64,000 nt of DNA from Streptomyces griseicoloratus (GTDB taxonomy: Bacteria > Actinomycetota > Actinomycetes > Streptomycetales > Streptomycetaceae), in contig NZ_JACVQF010000235.1 of assembly GCF_014534645.1 (NCBI RefSeq), positions 264,735-328,734 on the forward strand. The letters are read 5' to 3'. Positions within the stretch are counted from its first letter, which is position 1. Each line of letters starts with the position of its first letter. The position numbers were made by a program, and so were the translations under genes. A model generated the notes under the pieces. The model had not been told where the DNA came from. It did no database searches and saw only the letters and a list, made by a program, of their open reading frames with translations. Of the stretch, positions 31,896 through 40,619 are shown in pieces.

Positions 31896-32636
31896 TCAGG
31901 ACGGGGCGAGGACGCAGAACTCGTGGCCCTCCGGGTCGGCCAGGCACGTCCACGGGACGTCGCCCTGGCCGAGGTCGAGGTCGGTGGCGCCGAGGGCCCG
32001 CAGGCGGGCCACCTCCGCTGCCTCGTCGTCACCGGGGTACGGCAGCAGGTCGAGGTGGACGCGGTCCGGCACCGTCTTCACGCCGGGCGTGCGGAGGAAC
32101 TCGAGATACGGGCCGACGCCCTCGGCCGAGCGCAACACCGCATGGTCGTCAGTCATCTCGTGCACGCTCCAGTCCAGCGCCTCTCCCCAGAACCGGGCCA
32201 TGGCCCGCGGATCCGCGCAGTCGACCACCACCCGGGCGATCGGCCCGGTGTCCCGGTGGATCTCCCGAGGTTCCAGCACGCAGAACTCGTTGCCCTCGGG
32301 GTCGGCGAGGACCGTCCACGGCACCTTGCCCTGGCCCACGTCGGCGGGCGTCGCACCGAGAGCCTGGAGACGCGCGACCAACTCCGCGGCATGGGCAGCG
32401 GAGGTGGTGGCGAGATCGAGGTGCACGCGGTTCTTCGCCGTCGTCTTGGGTTCCGGGACGGGAACGACGTCGACACCGACCACGACGGGGTCCGGCCAGA
32501 CGAGACCGCCGGCGGGTCCGACGTAGGTGGTCACGCCGGGGCTGTAAGCACTCCAGCCGAGCGCCTCCGCCCAGAACCGGCCGACCGCCGAGGCATCAAG
32601 AGCCTTGATGTTCACCTGAACAGGTCGCAGTGCCAT
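31896..32636 (-). CDS. VOC family protein with two glyoxalase-like domains
   Basis: The 246-residue protein is a tandem of two VOC units. The first runs about 1-120 (VQVNIKALDASAVGRFWAEALGW, VPWTVLADPEGNEFCVLEP); the second about 125-245 (GPIARVVVDCADPRAMARFWGEALDW, VPWTCLADPEGHEFCVLAPS). The repeated DPEGxEFCVL ends are diagnostic. These two-domain proteins are mostly uncharacterised. ATG 32636 matches the family start. Confidence 0.92.
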   Translation of the reverse strand: MALRPVQVNIKALDASAVGRFWAEALGWSAYSPGVTTYVGPAGGLVWPDPVVVGVDVVPVPEPKTTAKNRVHLDLATTSAAHAAELVARLQALGATPADVGQGKVPWTVLADPEGNEFCVLEPREIHRDTGPIARVVVDCADPRAMARFWGEALDWSVHEMTDDHAVLRSAEGVGPYLEFLRTPGVKTVPDRVHLDLLPYPGDDEAAEVARLRALGATDLDLGQGDVPWTCLADPEGHEFCVLAPS

Positions 32637-32770
32637 GCCGTTGATCCTATGTGCCCGCACGGAGGACTCGACGTGCTGGCTGCTTCTGATGAGTTCTGAC
32701 ACCCGTGAGAAACTTGCGCCCAGCGTGGCGAAAGACATGTGCCGTTGAGGAAATGCAGGGGGGAATCCAC

Positions 32771-33718
32771 ATGATCGTCCACCAACGTCGATGGGCGCTG
32801 CGGGGAGCGCTCGCCGCCACTGCCGTCACGGCCGCGATGGCCGCCACCGCCGGTACCGCCTTCGCCGCCGGCGACCCGGCCGGGGTCGACCGGATGCGTG
32901 CCGCGGCCGGGGCCGAGCAGCAGGCCCTGGACGCCCAGAGCCCGGGGCCGAACGCCCTCGCGGCCGCTGAGGTGGAAACGCCCAGCTTCGCGATGAAGGG
33001 CGTTCACAAGCAGACCAGCGAGCTGTACCTGTACTTCACGGACCGCGAGGGCGGCTTCGAGCCCCGGGAGCACGTGGCGGTCAGCTTCGACGGCTTCGCC
33101 GACTCGATCGATGTCGACAACGACAAGGACGGGTGGAGCGACGGCACTTGGAGCGTCCACAAGAACGGGATCCTGGACTACAGCTGGATCGACGACGACC
33201 TCGTGTACCACAGCAAGCAGGTCGGCAAGGGCTGGAACATCTACCCCACGATTCTCTCACCCGGGAACCTCGGCGGCGCCAAGGAGGCCGACCTCATCGG
33301 CCTCGACGAGGCCGGGGTTCTGTGGGGGTACCTCGCCTACCCGGACGGCACGCTCACCTCGCGCATGCGTATCGGCGGAGGCTGGGGCCAGTACACCCAG
33401 CTCGCCGGCCAGGGTGACCTGACCGGTGACGGCAAGGCCGACATCGTGGCCCGGGACAAGTCCGGCGTCCTGTGGCTGTACAAGGGCACCGGCGACTACA
33501 AGGCTCCCTTCGAGTCCCGTACGAGGATCGGAGGCGGCTGGAACGTGTACGACAGGCTGCTCTCGGTCGGCGACCTCGACGCCGACGGCACGCCGGACCT
33601 GATCGCGCGCAGGCCGGACGGTGACCTGTACCGGTACTCGGGAACGGGCAGTGCCCAAGCCGTGTACGAGAAGCCGGTCAAGATCGGCCACGGCTTCCAG
33701 ATCTACAACCTGCTGTAG
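32771..33718 (+). CDS. Secreted FG-GAP/VCBS repeat protein
   Basis: The 315-residue protein has a signal peptide (RGALAATAVTAAMAATAGTAFA) and C-terminal repeats of about 46 residues with the calcium-binding FG-GAP pattern: AGQGDLTGDGKADIVARDKSGVLWLY, SVGDLDADGTPDLIARRPDGDLYRY and a more degenerate copy before them. Each repeat is tied to an R(I)GGGW(N)xY motif. Such proteins form an incomplete beta-propeller and are very common as exported streptomycete proteins. The central region has further acidic DVDNDKDGW loops. Function is unknown; adhesion or carbohydrate binding are possibilities. Confidence 0.85.
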   Translation: MIVHQRRWALRGALAATAVTAAMAATAGTAFAAGDPAGVDRMRAAAGAEQQALDAQSPGPNALAAAEVETPSFAMKGVHKQTSELYLYFTDREGGFEPREHVAVSFDGFADSIDVDNDKDGWSDGTWSVHKNGILDYSWIDDDLVYHSKQVGKGWNIYPTILSPGNLGGAKEADLIGLDEAGVLWGYLAYPDGTLTSRMRIGGGWGQYTQLAGQGDLTGDGKADIVARDKSGVLWLYKGTGDYKAPFESRTRIGGGWNVYDRLLSVGDLDADGTPDLIARRPDGDLYRYSGTGSAQAVYEKPVKIGHGFQIYNLL

Positions 33719-33734
33719 CAGTACGTACCGACAA

Positions 33735-33781
33735 GACGGAACGGGCCGCTGCCGTCCGGCTCCTGGTCGGCCCGTTTCGTC
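33735..33781 (+). terminator. Hairpin terminator after the FG-GAP gene
   Basis: GACGGAACGGGCC pairs with GGCCCGTTTCGTC (one G-T pair) over a 21-base loop, starting 16 bases after the stop codon. Confidence 0.75.
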
Positions 33782-33934
33782 ATCGTCGCCGCCGTCGGCC
33801 GAGCCGTCGCCGGCCTGCGCGACCGGCTTCACCCTTTGGTGCCGCACACATCGGCCTCCGGTCCCGATCGTGTTAGGGACCGGGAAGGGGAGGGTACCGA
33901 TGACCGGTCCGCGGGTTGAAGGTCGGAGGTGGCG

Positions 33935-36424
33935 GTGGAGTCTTCTGTTGACCGGATCGGTGATCCCTGGGGCAGCCGTGTGCCGCACGGCCGTCATGAG
34001 CCGTGGCCGGCGCGGGTGGACACCTACCTCACGGACGGCGTTCGGCCCGACATGGTGCAGGAATGGGTGCAGGCAGCTTCGATCTTGCATTCCGACGGGG
34101 ATGCCATGGACATCGCGGTCATCGACGGCCGGATGGTCGGTGTCCGTGGACGCGAGATCGACCGGGTCAACCGCGGCAGGCTCGGTCCCAAGGACCTGTT
34201 CGGCTGGCAGGCCAACGCTTCATCCGACAGGCTGACCCGTCCCCTGGTCCGTGAGGACGGGCGGCTGGTGGAGACCGACTGGGAGACCGCGATGCACCGC
34301 GTCGTGTCCCGCTCGCGCGAACTGCTCAGCGAACGGGGCCCGGGCTCCATCGGCTTCTACACGACCGGACAACTGTTCCTCGAGGAGTACTACACCCTCG
34401 CGGTCCTGGCCCGGGCCGGCCTCGGGACGAACCACCTCGACGGCAACACCCGACTGTGCACCTCCACCGCCGCCGAGGCGCTCAAGGAGACCTTCGGCTG
34501 CGACGGACAGCCCGGCAGCTACGACGACATCGACCACGCCGACGTCATCGCGCTCTTCGGCCACAACCTCGCGGAGACGCAGCCGGTGCAGTGGATGCGC
34601 ATCCTCGACCGGCTGGAAGGCACCGATCCGCCCCGCCTGCTCTGCGTCGACCCCAGGCCCACCCAGGTGGCCCGGGCAGCGACCGTGCACCTCGCCCCAC
34701 GCGTCGGCACGAACGTGGCGCTGCTCAACGCCCTGCTGCACGAGACGATCCGTCACGGCCGCATCGACCGGGCGTACATCCAGGCGCACACGGTCGGCTT
34801 CGAGGAGCTCGCTGCCCGGGTCGAGGACTGCACACCGGAGTGGGCGGCGGACATCTGTGACGTCCCGGCCGCCCGGATCGCCGAGGCCGCCGACCTACTG
34901 GGCACCGCTGACCGGCTGCTCTCCACGGTCCTGCAGGGTGTCTATCAGTCCCACCAGGCCACGGCAGCCGCCGTCCAGGTCAACAACCTTCATCTGATCC
35001 GGGGCATGCTGGGCAAGCCGGGTGCCGGCGTGCTGCAGATGAACGGGCAGCCCACCGCCCAGAACACCCGCGAATGCGGGGCCAACGGGGATCTGCCGGG
35101 CTTCCGCAACTGGCAGAACGACGCGCACGTGGCCGATCTGGCCAGAGTCTGGAACGTCGAAGCCGCCACCATCCCGCACTATGCGCCGCCCACCCACGCG
35201 ATGCAGATGTTCCGCTACGCCGAGCAGGGCTCGATCCGCATGCTGTGGATCAGCGGCACCAACCCCGCGGTGTCCCTGCCCGAACTCGCTCGCATCCGCT
35301 CGGTGCTGTCGCAGAAGCGGCTGTTCACGGTGGTCCAGGACCTGTTCCTGACCGAGACGGCACAGCTCGCAGACGTGGTGCTGCCCGCCGCGACCTGGGG
35401 CGAGAAGACCGGCACGTTCACCAACGCCGACCGCACGGTGCATCTGACGGACAAGGCGGTCGAGCCGCCGGGCGAAGCCAGACCGGATCTCGACATCTTC
35501 CTGGACTACGCAGCGCGCATGGACTTCCGTGACAAGGACGGCGGGCCGCTGATCACCTGGCACGATCCGGAATCGGCGTTCGAGGCATGGAAACGGTGCA
35601 GCGCAGGCCGCCCGTGCGACTACACAGGACTGACGTACGCGATGCTGCGCGGCGCCGGCGGCATCCAATGGCCGGTCAACGAGCAGGCCCCCGAGGGCAC
35701 CGAGCGCCTCTACACCGACGGCATCAGCTGGGCGCACCCCGACGCGTGCCAGGACTACGGCAAGGACCTCGTGACCGGAGCGGCCGACAGCGCAGTGGAG
35801 TACCGCTCCCTCAACCCCGACGGCAAGGCCATGCTCAAGGCCGCCGGCTTCCTGCCGCCGCATGAGGCGACGAGCCGGGAGTACCCCTTCCAGCTGACGA
35901 CCGGACGCACCCTCTACCACTTCCACACCCGCACCAAGACCGGCCGCGCACCCCAGTTGAACGCGGCGGCGCCCGATGTATGGGTGGAGATCTCGGCCAG
36001 TGACGCGGCACGACTCGATCTGGCGGAAGGCGACCTCGTGAAAGTGAGCACTCCTCGTGGCGCCCTGCAAGGGCGGCTACGCGTCACCGATCTCCGGCCA
36101 GGGGTGATCTTCGTGCCGTTCCACTACGGCTACTGGGACACCCCCGCCGGCTTCGGCCCGGACGCCGCCACACCGGGCCGGGCGGCCAACGAGACCACGA
36201 TCACCGACTGGGACCCGGCCTCCAAGCAGCCGCTGTTCAAAACCGCGGCGGCCGCGCTCACCCTCGTCGAACGCGGCGACGGAAAGCCGTCCCCGGCACC
36301 CACCACCACCGCCTCCGCTCCCGCGGCCACCCACGATGTGCCGGCCGCCACCACCGGCGGGCGGACGGCACACGTGTCACAAACCCCGGGCACCGCCTGG
36401 GGCCGGGAGGGAAACCACCGGTGA
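33935..36424 (+). CDS. Molybdopterin oxidoreductase lacking the N-terminal iron-sulfur motif
   Basis: The 829-residue protein is a DMSO-reductase-superfamily enzyme similar to assimilatory nitrate reductases and formate dehydrogenase H. It has FYTTGQLFLEEYYTL, the pterin-binding HLDGNTRLCTSTAAEALKE, LFGHNLAETQP, VLQMNGQPTAQNTRECGANGD, QDLFLTETAQLADVVLPAATWGEKTGTFTN, and the C-terminal dinucleotide-binding domain (LTTGRTLYHFHTRTKTGR). The usual CxxCxxxC-GRLCxKG set is missing: the equivalent region reads VQEWVQAASILHS and GRLGPKD. GTG 33935 with GGAGG is preferred over GTG 33929. The last 60 residues are low-complexity Ala/Thr/Pro. It overlaps the next gene as GTGA. Substrate unknown. Confidence 0.9.
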   Translation: MESSVDRIGDPWGSRVPHGRHEPWPARVDTYLTDGVRPDMVQEWVQAASILHSDGDAMDIAVIDGRMVGVRGREIDRVNRGRLGPKDLFGWQANASSDRLTRPLVREDGRLVETDWETAMHRVVSRSRELLSERGPGSIGFYTTGQLFLEEYYTLAVLARAGLGTNHLDGNTRLCTSTAAEALKETFGCDGQPGSYDDIDHADVIALFGHNLAETQPVQWMRILDRLEGTDPPRLLCVDPRPTQVARAATVHLAPRVGTNVALLNALLHETIRHGRIDRAYIQAHTVGFEELAARVEDCTPEWAADICDVPAARIAEAADLLGTADRLLSTVLQGVYQSHQATAAAVQVNNLHLIRGMLGKPGAGVLQMNGQPTAQNTRECGANGDLPGFRNWQNDAHVADLARVWNVEAATIPHYAPPTHAMQMFRYAEQGSIRMLWISGTNPAVSLPELARIRSVLSQKRLFTVVQDLFLTETAQLADVVLPAATWGEKTGTFTNADRTVHLTDKAVEPPGEARPDLDIFLDYAARMDFRDKDGGPLITWHDPESAFEAWKRCSAGRPCDYTGLTYAMLRGAGGIQWPVNEQAPEGTERLYTDGISWAHPDACQDYGKDLVTGAADSAVEYRSLNPDGKAMLKAAGFLPPHEATSREYPFQLTTGRTLYHFHTRTKTGRAPQLNAAAPDVWVEISASDAARLDLAEGDLVKVSTPRGALQGRLRVTDLRPGVIFVPFHYGYWDTPAGFGPDAATPGRAANETTITDWDPASKQPLFKTAAAALTLVERGDGKPSPAPTTTASAPAATHDVPAATTGGRTAHVSQTPGTAWGREGNHR

Positions 36425-36912
36425 ACGGCATCAAAATCGCCCTGCGCATCCTCCATCACGGTGAACGCAACCTCATCGGTGAGCTCATGAGCCTGTCGGA
36501 GCGCCACCGCACCGAACACGAGATCCACCATGTCGCCACCGACGTCGCCGCATGGTCCCGAGAACACGTCCAGCGCCTGGCCGACGCAGCGGCCCACTAC
36601 GACCTGGACCTCGGCGGCCCACCCGACGACTCCTCCGACGGCCTGCTGGCAACGCTCAGGAAGAAGGCGTCCGACGTGATGGGCCACCGCCCCGAACCCG
36701 GCCTGCTGCTCCTGCGCGACCTGCGGGAAGTGCACCTGGCCGCAACGCACAACTCGCTGCACTGGGAAATGCTCGCCCAGACCGCGCAGGCTTCGAAGGA
36801 CACCCGGCTCCTCACCCTCGCCTCCTCCTGCCACCCACAGACACTGCGGCAGATGCGCTGGACCAACACCATGATCAAAAACTTGTCACCCCAGGTCTTC
36901 ACAAGCCTGTAG
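36421..36912 (+). CDS. Helical ferritin-like protein coupled to the molybdoenzyme
   Basis: The 163-residue protein appears entirely alpha-helical and rich in His and Glu: LRILHHGERNLIGELMSLSERHRTEHEIHH, VAAWSREHVQRLADAAAHYD, LREVHLAATHNSLHWEML. The pattern is reminiscent of a four-helix, ferritin-like bundle. Its GTG overlaps the molybdoenzyme stop as GTGA, so equal synthesis is likely. It may be a subunit or electron-transfer/maturation partner; no cofactor site can be assigned with confidence. Confidence 0.75.
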   Translation: MNGIKIALRILHHGERNLIGELMSLSERHRTEHEIHHVATDVAAWSREHVQRLADAAAHYDLDLGGPPDDSSDGLLATLRKKASDVMGHRPEPGLLLLRDLREVHLAATHNSLHWEMLAQTAQASKDTRLLTLASSCHPQTLRQMRWTNTMIKNLSPQVFTSL

Positions 36913-37005
36913 GACCCTCACCGGGCCGTGCCACAGGCTGCACCGGCCCCCGCGTGGCCGCGACAGTGCGGCGTTGCGGAAGAGGCGTTGCGTGTGTTCC
37001 GCCGT

Positions 37006-37581
37006 TCACCAGTGAGGCGGTGCGCCGGCTCGGACGATGGCCCGCGCCAGGTCGGTGCTGTCCGACAGGGTGTCGAGCGGGAGCGGCTGCGTGGCGAGAG
37101 CTCCCTCGTGCAGTACGAGGAGCTGGACGGCGAGGGCGTCGGGTGCCGAGCAGCCCGCCGCGGTGGCGAGTTCCTTGAACAGGCTCTGCAGCCAGAGCTT
37201 CTGTTCCGCGGCGATGCGGTGTGCGGGGTGCGAGGGGTCCGGGAGTTCGGCCAGCGCGTTGATGAAAGCGCATCCTCGGGTGTTGGTCCGGCTCCAGGTC
37301 CGCAGTGCGTCGAAGGGCGCGGTCACGGCCTCGACAGGGTCGTCACAGTCCTCGACGGCGGCGCGGACGAGTGACCGCCAGCGACGGTCACGTTCCGCGA
37401 GGTAGGTCGCCACGAGATGGTCTTTCGAACCGAACTGGTTGTAAAGGGTCCGCTTGGTCACCCCTGAGCGCTCAGCGATCAGGTCGACGCCGACCGCCGT
37501 GATTCCGCGGTTGTAGAACAGCTCCTCGGCAGCCGCCACGATCCGGCGGCCGGCCGGTGTCATGCGCCGGGCTTCCTGCAT
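37006..37581 (-). CDS. TetR family transcriptional regulator
   Basis: The 191-residue protein has a TetR helix-turn-helix (TAVGVDLIAERSGVTKRTLYNQFGSKDHLV) and the common second-domain pattern RGCAFINALAELPDPSHPA. ATG 37581 has an AAAGG site; ATG 37563 is also possible. It is divergent from a quinone-reductase-like gene with two related operator half-palindromes between, so it probably represses both. Confidence 0.92.
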   Translation of the reverse strand: MQEARRMTPAGRRIVAAAEELFYNRGITAVGVDLIAERSGVTKRTLYNQFGSKDHLVATYLAERDRRWRSLVRAAVEDCDDPVEAVTAPFDALRTWSRTNTRGCAFINALAELPDPSHPAHRIAAEQKLWLQSLFKELATAAGCSAPDALAVQLLVLHEGALATQPLPLDTLSDSTDLARAIVRAGAPPHW

Positions 37582-37591
37582 TGGACGTGCC

Positions 37592-37638
37592 TTTACCGAT
37601 CGGTGTACCTTGGTCAGAAGTTCACAGATCAGTGTACC
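37592..37638. promoter_or_regulatory. Tandem TetR operators
   Basis: Site 1 at 37592-37609 contains the perfect palindrome ACCGATCGGT followed by GTACC. Site 2 at 37621-37638 (TTCACAGATCAGTGTACC) matches site 1 at about 14 of 18 positions in direct orientation. They occupy the spacer between tetR and the reductase gene. Confidence 0.65.
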
Positions 37639-37656
37639 CGGGAGGAGGTTCGAGCG

Positions 37657-38706
37657 ATGGGTGTGCCCGAGACCATGCGCGCGGTGCGGATCACAGCGCA
37701 CGGAGGGCCGGAGGTCCTTGAGCTGACGGAGGTGGCCGTGCCCGCCCCGCGGGCGGGAGAGGTGCTGGTCCGGGTCAGCGCGGTCGCGCTGAACAACACC
37801 GACCTCTGGACCCGGGAAGGCGCCTACGGCCGTTCGGAAGACCCGGAGGCACTGTCGGGCTGGCGAGGCCCGATCGACTTCCCGCGCATCCAGGGCGCCG
37901 ACGTGGCCGGCCGGGTCGTGACAGTCGGTGCCGGCGTGGACGAGAGCCTCATCGGCCGCCGGGTGGTCGTCGACCCGGCGATCTACGACGCCGAAGGACC
38001 GGACGCGAACCCGGTGGGCCTGATGGGGAGCGAACGCGACGGCGGCTATGCCGAGTACGTCACTGCGCCGGCGAAGCGCGTCCATGACGTGACGGAATCC
38101 CCGCTCACGGACGATCAGCTCGCGGCGCTGCCGACCGCCTACGGCACGGCGCTGGGCATGATCGAGCGGGGCCGGCTGCGGGAGGGGGAGACCGTCCTGG
38201 TCTCGGGAGCCTCCGGCGGTGTCGGCCTCGCTGCCGTGCAGATCGCCCGTGCGCGCGGTGCGCGCGTGCTCGCCATCAGCAGCGGATCCAAGCTGGATTC
38301 AGTGCGCGAGGCGGGGGCGCACGCGGTCATCGACCGCGCGCGAGACGTCGCCGGGCAGATCCGAACCGCCGCCCCCGAGGGCATCGACGTCGCACTCGAC
38401 GTCATCGCCGGAGACCTGGTGAGTGAGGGACTGCCGCTGCTGCGCGAAGGTGGCCGCTGGGTCATCGCCGGCGCACTCGGCGGGTACCCCGTGACCTTCG
38501 ACGTGCGCCGCCTCTACCTGCACAACGCGCAGGTGATCGGCTCCGCGATGCACACGCCCGCACACTTCGGGCTCCTCATGGACCTCGCTCGTCTGGCCGA
38601 GGTCCAGCCCGTCGTCGCCGCGACGTTCCCGCTGGAGCAGGCCGCTCAGGCACAGGAAGAACTGGCCCGCAGGGACCACGTGGGAAAGATCGTCATGCAT
38701 CCCTAG
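37657..38706 (+). CDS. Medium-chain dehydrogenase/quinone oxidoreductase
   Basis: The 349-residue protein is an MDR-superfamily oxidoreductase of the quinone reductase type. It has the GroES-like half (AVRITAHGGPEVLEL, DFPRIQGADVAGRVV), the NADPH-binding AGxGxxG-like motif VSGASGGVGLAAVQIA and the C-terminal QAQEELARRDHVGKIV. The structural zinc cysteines are absent, as usual for this branch. A GGAGGAGG site supports ATG 37657. Control by the divergent TetR protein suggests a response to a toxic electrophile or quinone. Confidence 0.92.
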   Translation: MGVPETMRAVRITAHGGPEVLELTEVAVPAPRAGEVLVRVSAVALNNTDLWTREGAYGRSEDPEALSGWRGPIDFPRIQGADVAGRVVTVGAGVDESLIGRRVVVDPAIYDAEGPDANPVGLMGSERDGGYAEYVTAPAKRVHDVTESPLTDDQLAALPTAYGTALGMIERGRLREGETVLVSGASGGVGLAAVQIARARGARVLAISSGSKLDSVREAGAHAVIDRARDVAGQIRTAAPEGIDVALDVIAGDLVSEGLPLLREGGRWVIAGALGGYPVTFDVRRLYLHNAQVIGSAMHTPAHFGLLMDLARLAEVQPVVAATFPLEQAAQAQEELARRDHVGKIVMHP

Positions 38707-38723
38707 CCCAGATGTCTGGTTCG

Positions 38724-38751
38724 GCGGGTCGCCACTGGACGGGCGACCCGC
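38724..38751. terminator. 10-bp hairpin between convergent genes
   Basis: GCGGGTCGCC pairs perfectly with GGCGACCCGC over an eight-base loop. It ends at the first base of the lipase stop codon on the minus strand, so it can terminate the reductase transcript and perhaps the lipase transcript. Confidence 0.7.
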
Positions 38752-39575
38752 TATCGGGAGGCCAGGTTCTTCTCCAGAGCGGCGATGTACTGCTTGAGGA
38801 GGTGGTCCCGCACTCCGTCACTGCCGGGCGCGAGCATGTCGGCGGTCAGGCCGCGGGCTCGGTCGGTCAGGGCGCCGAGGAGCGGCATGGCCGACCGGAT
38901 CTTGCCGGTGGAGTCGATGTAGCGCAGGGTCTCGACGTGGGTGTAGGGCGGGGGCGGGAGTTGGGGGACGATGTCGTTGTTGTTGACGAATCGGTGCACG
39001 CGGTTCTTCAGGTGGGTGTTGCAGGCGTCGGCCAGGTCCGGATCGCAGGTGCGGGGCTGCCCGAAGGTGTAGATTCCGTCCGCCTGGAGGCGTGGTTCCT
39101 CCAGATACATCCGGCAGCCGGCCAGCATCGCGAGCGCACCGCCGAGGCTGTGGCCGGTGAACCACACAGTCTGGCCGTTGCGGCGGAGTTGGGTCAGGGC
39201 GTCCCGGACCGAGGGGAAGATGGAGTCGAGGGCCTCGCCGAAGCCGTAGTGGATGAAGCCGGTCTCGGCGGGCCCCGGCCATGGCGGTGTCGTGGCGTCG
39301 GAGAGCCAGTCCAGGATCTGGTTCGGCTCCGTTCCGCGGAAGGCCGTGATGATCATGTGGTCGCTGGCGATCGTGTACGCCTGGGTGTCCTCCAGCGGGA
39401 AGGGCGGCGTGAACCGGGTGTGATGGTGACGCACCTCGTCGAACCCCCACTTCCTGGCACTGCGCTCGATGGTGTCCTGGTCCTTGTATGCCAGGTCGGC
39501 GGCCTGGGCCATCCAGTAGGCGTGGCTCAGGCTGTAGCCGGTGGCGTGGTGATCGATCGTCGACGGTGCGGACAT
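38751..39575 (-). CDS. Class 3 lipase family protein
   Basis: The 274-residue protein matches fungal-type class 3 lipases. ITAFRGTEPNQILDWLSD precedes the nucleophile elbow WFTGHSLGGALA with S143. The acid is D201 in NNNDIVPQLPPPP, and a late histidine is available in VRDHLLKQY. No signal peptide is seen, so it is either cytoplasmic or exported by another route. ATG 39575 has a GAGGAGG site. It lies between two TetR/quinone-reductase modules. Confidence 0.92.
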   Translation of the reverse strand: MSAPSTIDHHATGYSLSHAYWMAQAADLAYKDQDTIERSARKWGFDEVRHHHTRFTPPFPLEDTQAYTIASDHMIITAFRGTEPNQILDWLSDATTPPWPGPAETGFIHYGFGEALDSIFPSVRDALTQLRRNGQTVWFTGHSLGGALAMLAGCRMYLEEPRLQADGIYTFGQPRTCDPDLADACNTHLKNRVHRFVNNNDIVPQLPPPPYTHVETLRYIDSTGKIRSAMPLLGALTDRARGLTADMLAPGSDGVRDHLLKQYIAALEKNLASR

Positions 39576-39924
39576 CGGGGAGTGCCTCCTCTTGTCGGTG
39601 GAAGACAGGCATAGCGGGTGAGGCGCCATACCCCGGGGGCAACACTCGGGGCTCCACCCCAGTGGACGACCGGCGTCACCGCAGAAACGATCAGCCAGCT
39701 CGGTCGAACGCCAGGTGAAGCCCGTTCATCCGCGTCGCGGGATCTCGCGGATCGGGCCGGGTGCCGGCGGGCCGCGCCAGCCCGTCAAGGGCGCCTTCGG
39801 CGTCGCTCGTGAGGGGGTCGGACGGCCGGCATGGCCAGGTGATCGCCGTGCTTCCGTTCTTCGAGCCGCGTCGTGCATCGCGCCGTTGCCGAGTCCGTGC
39901 GCGGCCGCGAGCGTGAGGTCCACC
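39576..39924. other. Intergenic region without a recognised gene
   Basis: The 349 bases between the lipase start and the end of the next TetR gene must hold the lipase promoter. Frames present are unsupported. No strong hairpin or palindrome was seen. Confidence 0.5.
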
Positions 39925-40527
39925 TCAGGCCGGGAAGGACAGGCTGAGGGCGGAGTTCATGGATGAGCAGGACCGGCGCAAGAGTGCGGGCAGTTCGCCC
40001 GGTACGCAGTCGGGCAGCCATTCGTCCAGGGCGCAGCGCCAGGTTGCCACGAAGAACTCGATGAGGAGCCGCAGCTCGAGACGGTTCTGTCCGTCGAGTC
40101 TGCGAGCGATCTCGGCCTGGACTTCGGCGCAGTGCCGCAGCGTGTACCCGTCGAGTGCGGGCGAGTCGGCGATCAGCCGCAGCGTGAGCGGGAAGCGCCG
40201 GTACCAGTCCTCGTCCATGCGCTCCAGGGTGGTCAGCATGGCGTCGAGGAAGACATCGATCAGTGGCCCGGACTTCTTGGTGCCGTCCAGGACTTCCAGG
40301 TAGACGTCCCAGAGCTGCTTGACGGCGGTGAGTGCCACGTCCTCCTTGGAGCGGAAGTTGCGGAAGAAGGTCCGCCGGGACACCTCCACCTGCTCCAGCA
40401 GCGCGTCCAGCGGAGTGCTGTCGAATCCGCGCTCGCCGAAGAGCGTGACAGCGGTGTCGGCCAATGCCTGGCGAGTGCGCAGCTTCTTCCGTTCGCGCAG
40501 GGTGGCGGGCTGATCGGAGGTGGTCAT
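39925..40527 (-). CDS. TetR family transcriptional regulator
   Basis: The 200-residue protein has the TetR DNA-binding domain (RTRQALADTAVTLFGERGFDSTPLDALLEQVEVSRRTFFRNFRSKED) and a C-terminal domain typical of the AcrR/MftR-like branch with an RRTFFRNF recognition helix. ATG 40527 is likely. It is divergent from a second quinone-oxidoreductase gene, and two inverted repeats lie between them. Confidence 0.92.
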   Translation of the reverse strand: MTTSDQPATLRERKKLRTRQALADTAVTLFGERGFDSTPLDALLEQVEVSRRTFFRNFRSKEDVALTAVKQLWDVYLEVLDGTKKSGPLIDVFLDAMLTTLERMDEDWYRRFPLTLRLIADSPALDGYTLRHCAEVQAEIARRLDGQNRLELRLLIEFFVATWRCALDEWLPDCVPGELPALLRRSCSSMNSALSLSFPA

Positions 40528-40566
40528 CGCGAGCACTTTACCAAGCACACGCCGAGACCGCGCATA

Positions 40567-40598
40567 TGCTCTACTAGAGCAAATGCCACACTGTGGCA
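40567..40598. promoter_or_regulatory. Two adjacent inverted repeats, TetR operator region
   Basis: TGCTCTACTAGAGCA (40567-40581) and TGCCACACTGTGGCA (40584-40598) are both perfect inverted repeats with 6-7 base arms, side by side in the spacer between tetR and the reductase gene. Either or both may be operators; the first overlaps an AT-richer patch suited to a promoter. Confidence 0.7.
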
Positions 40599-40619
40599 CT
40601 TCGTGAAAGGGATCTTCCT

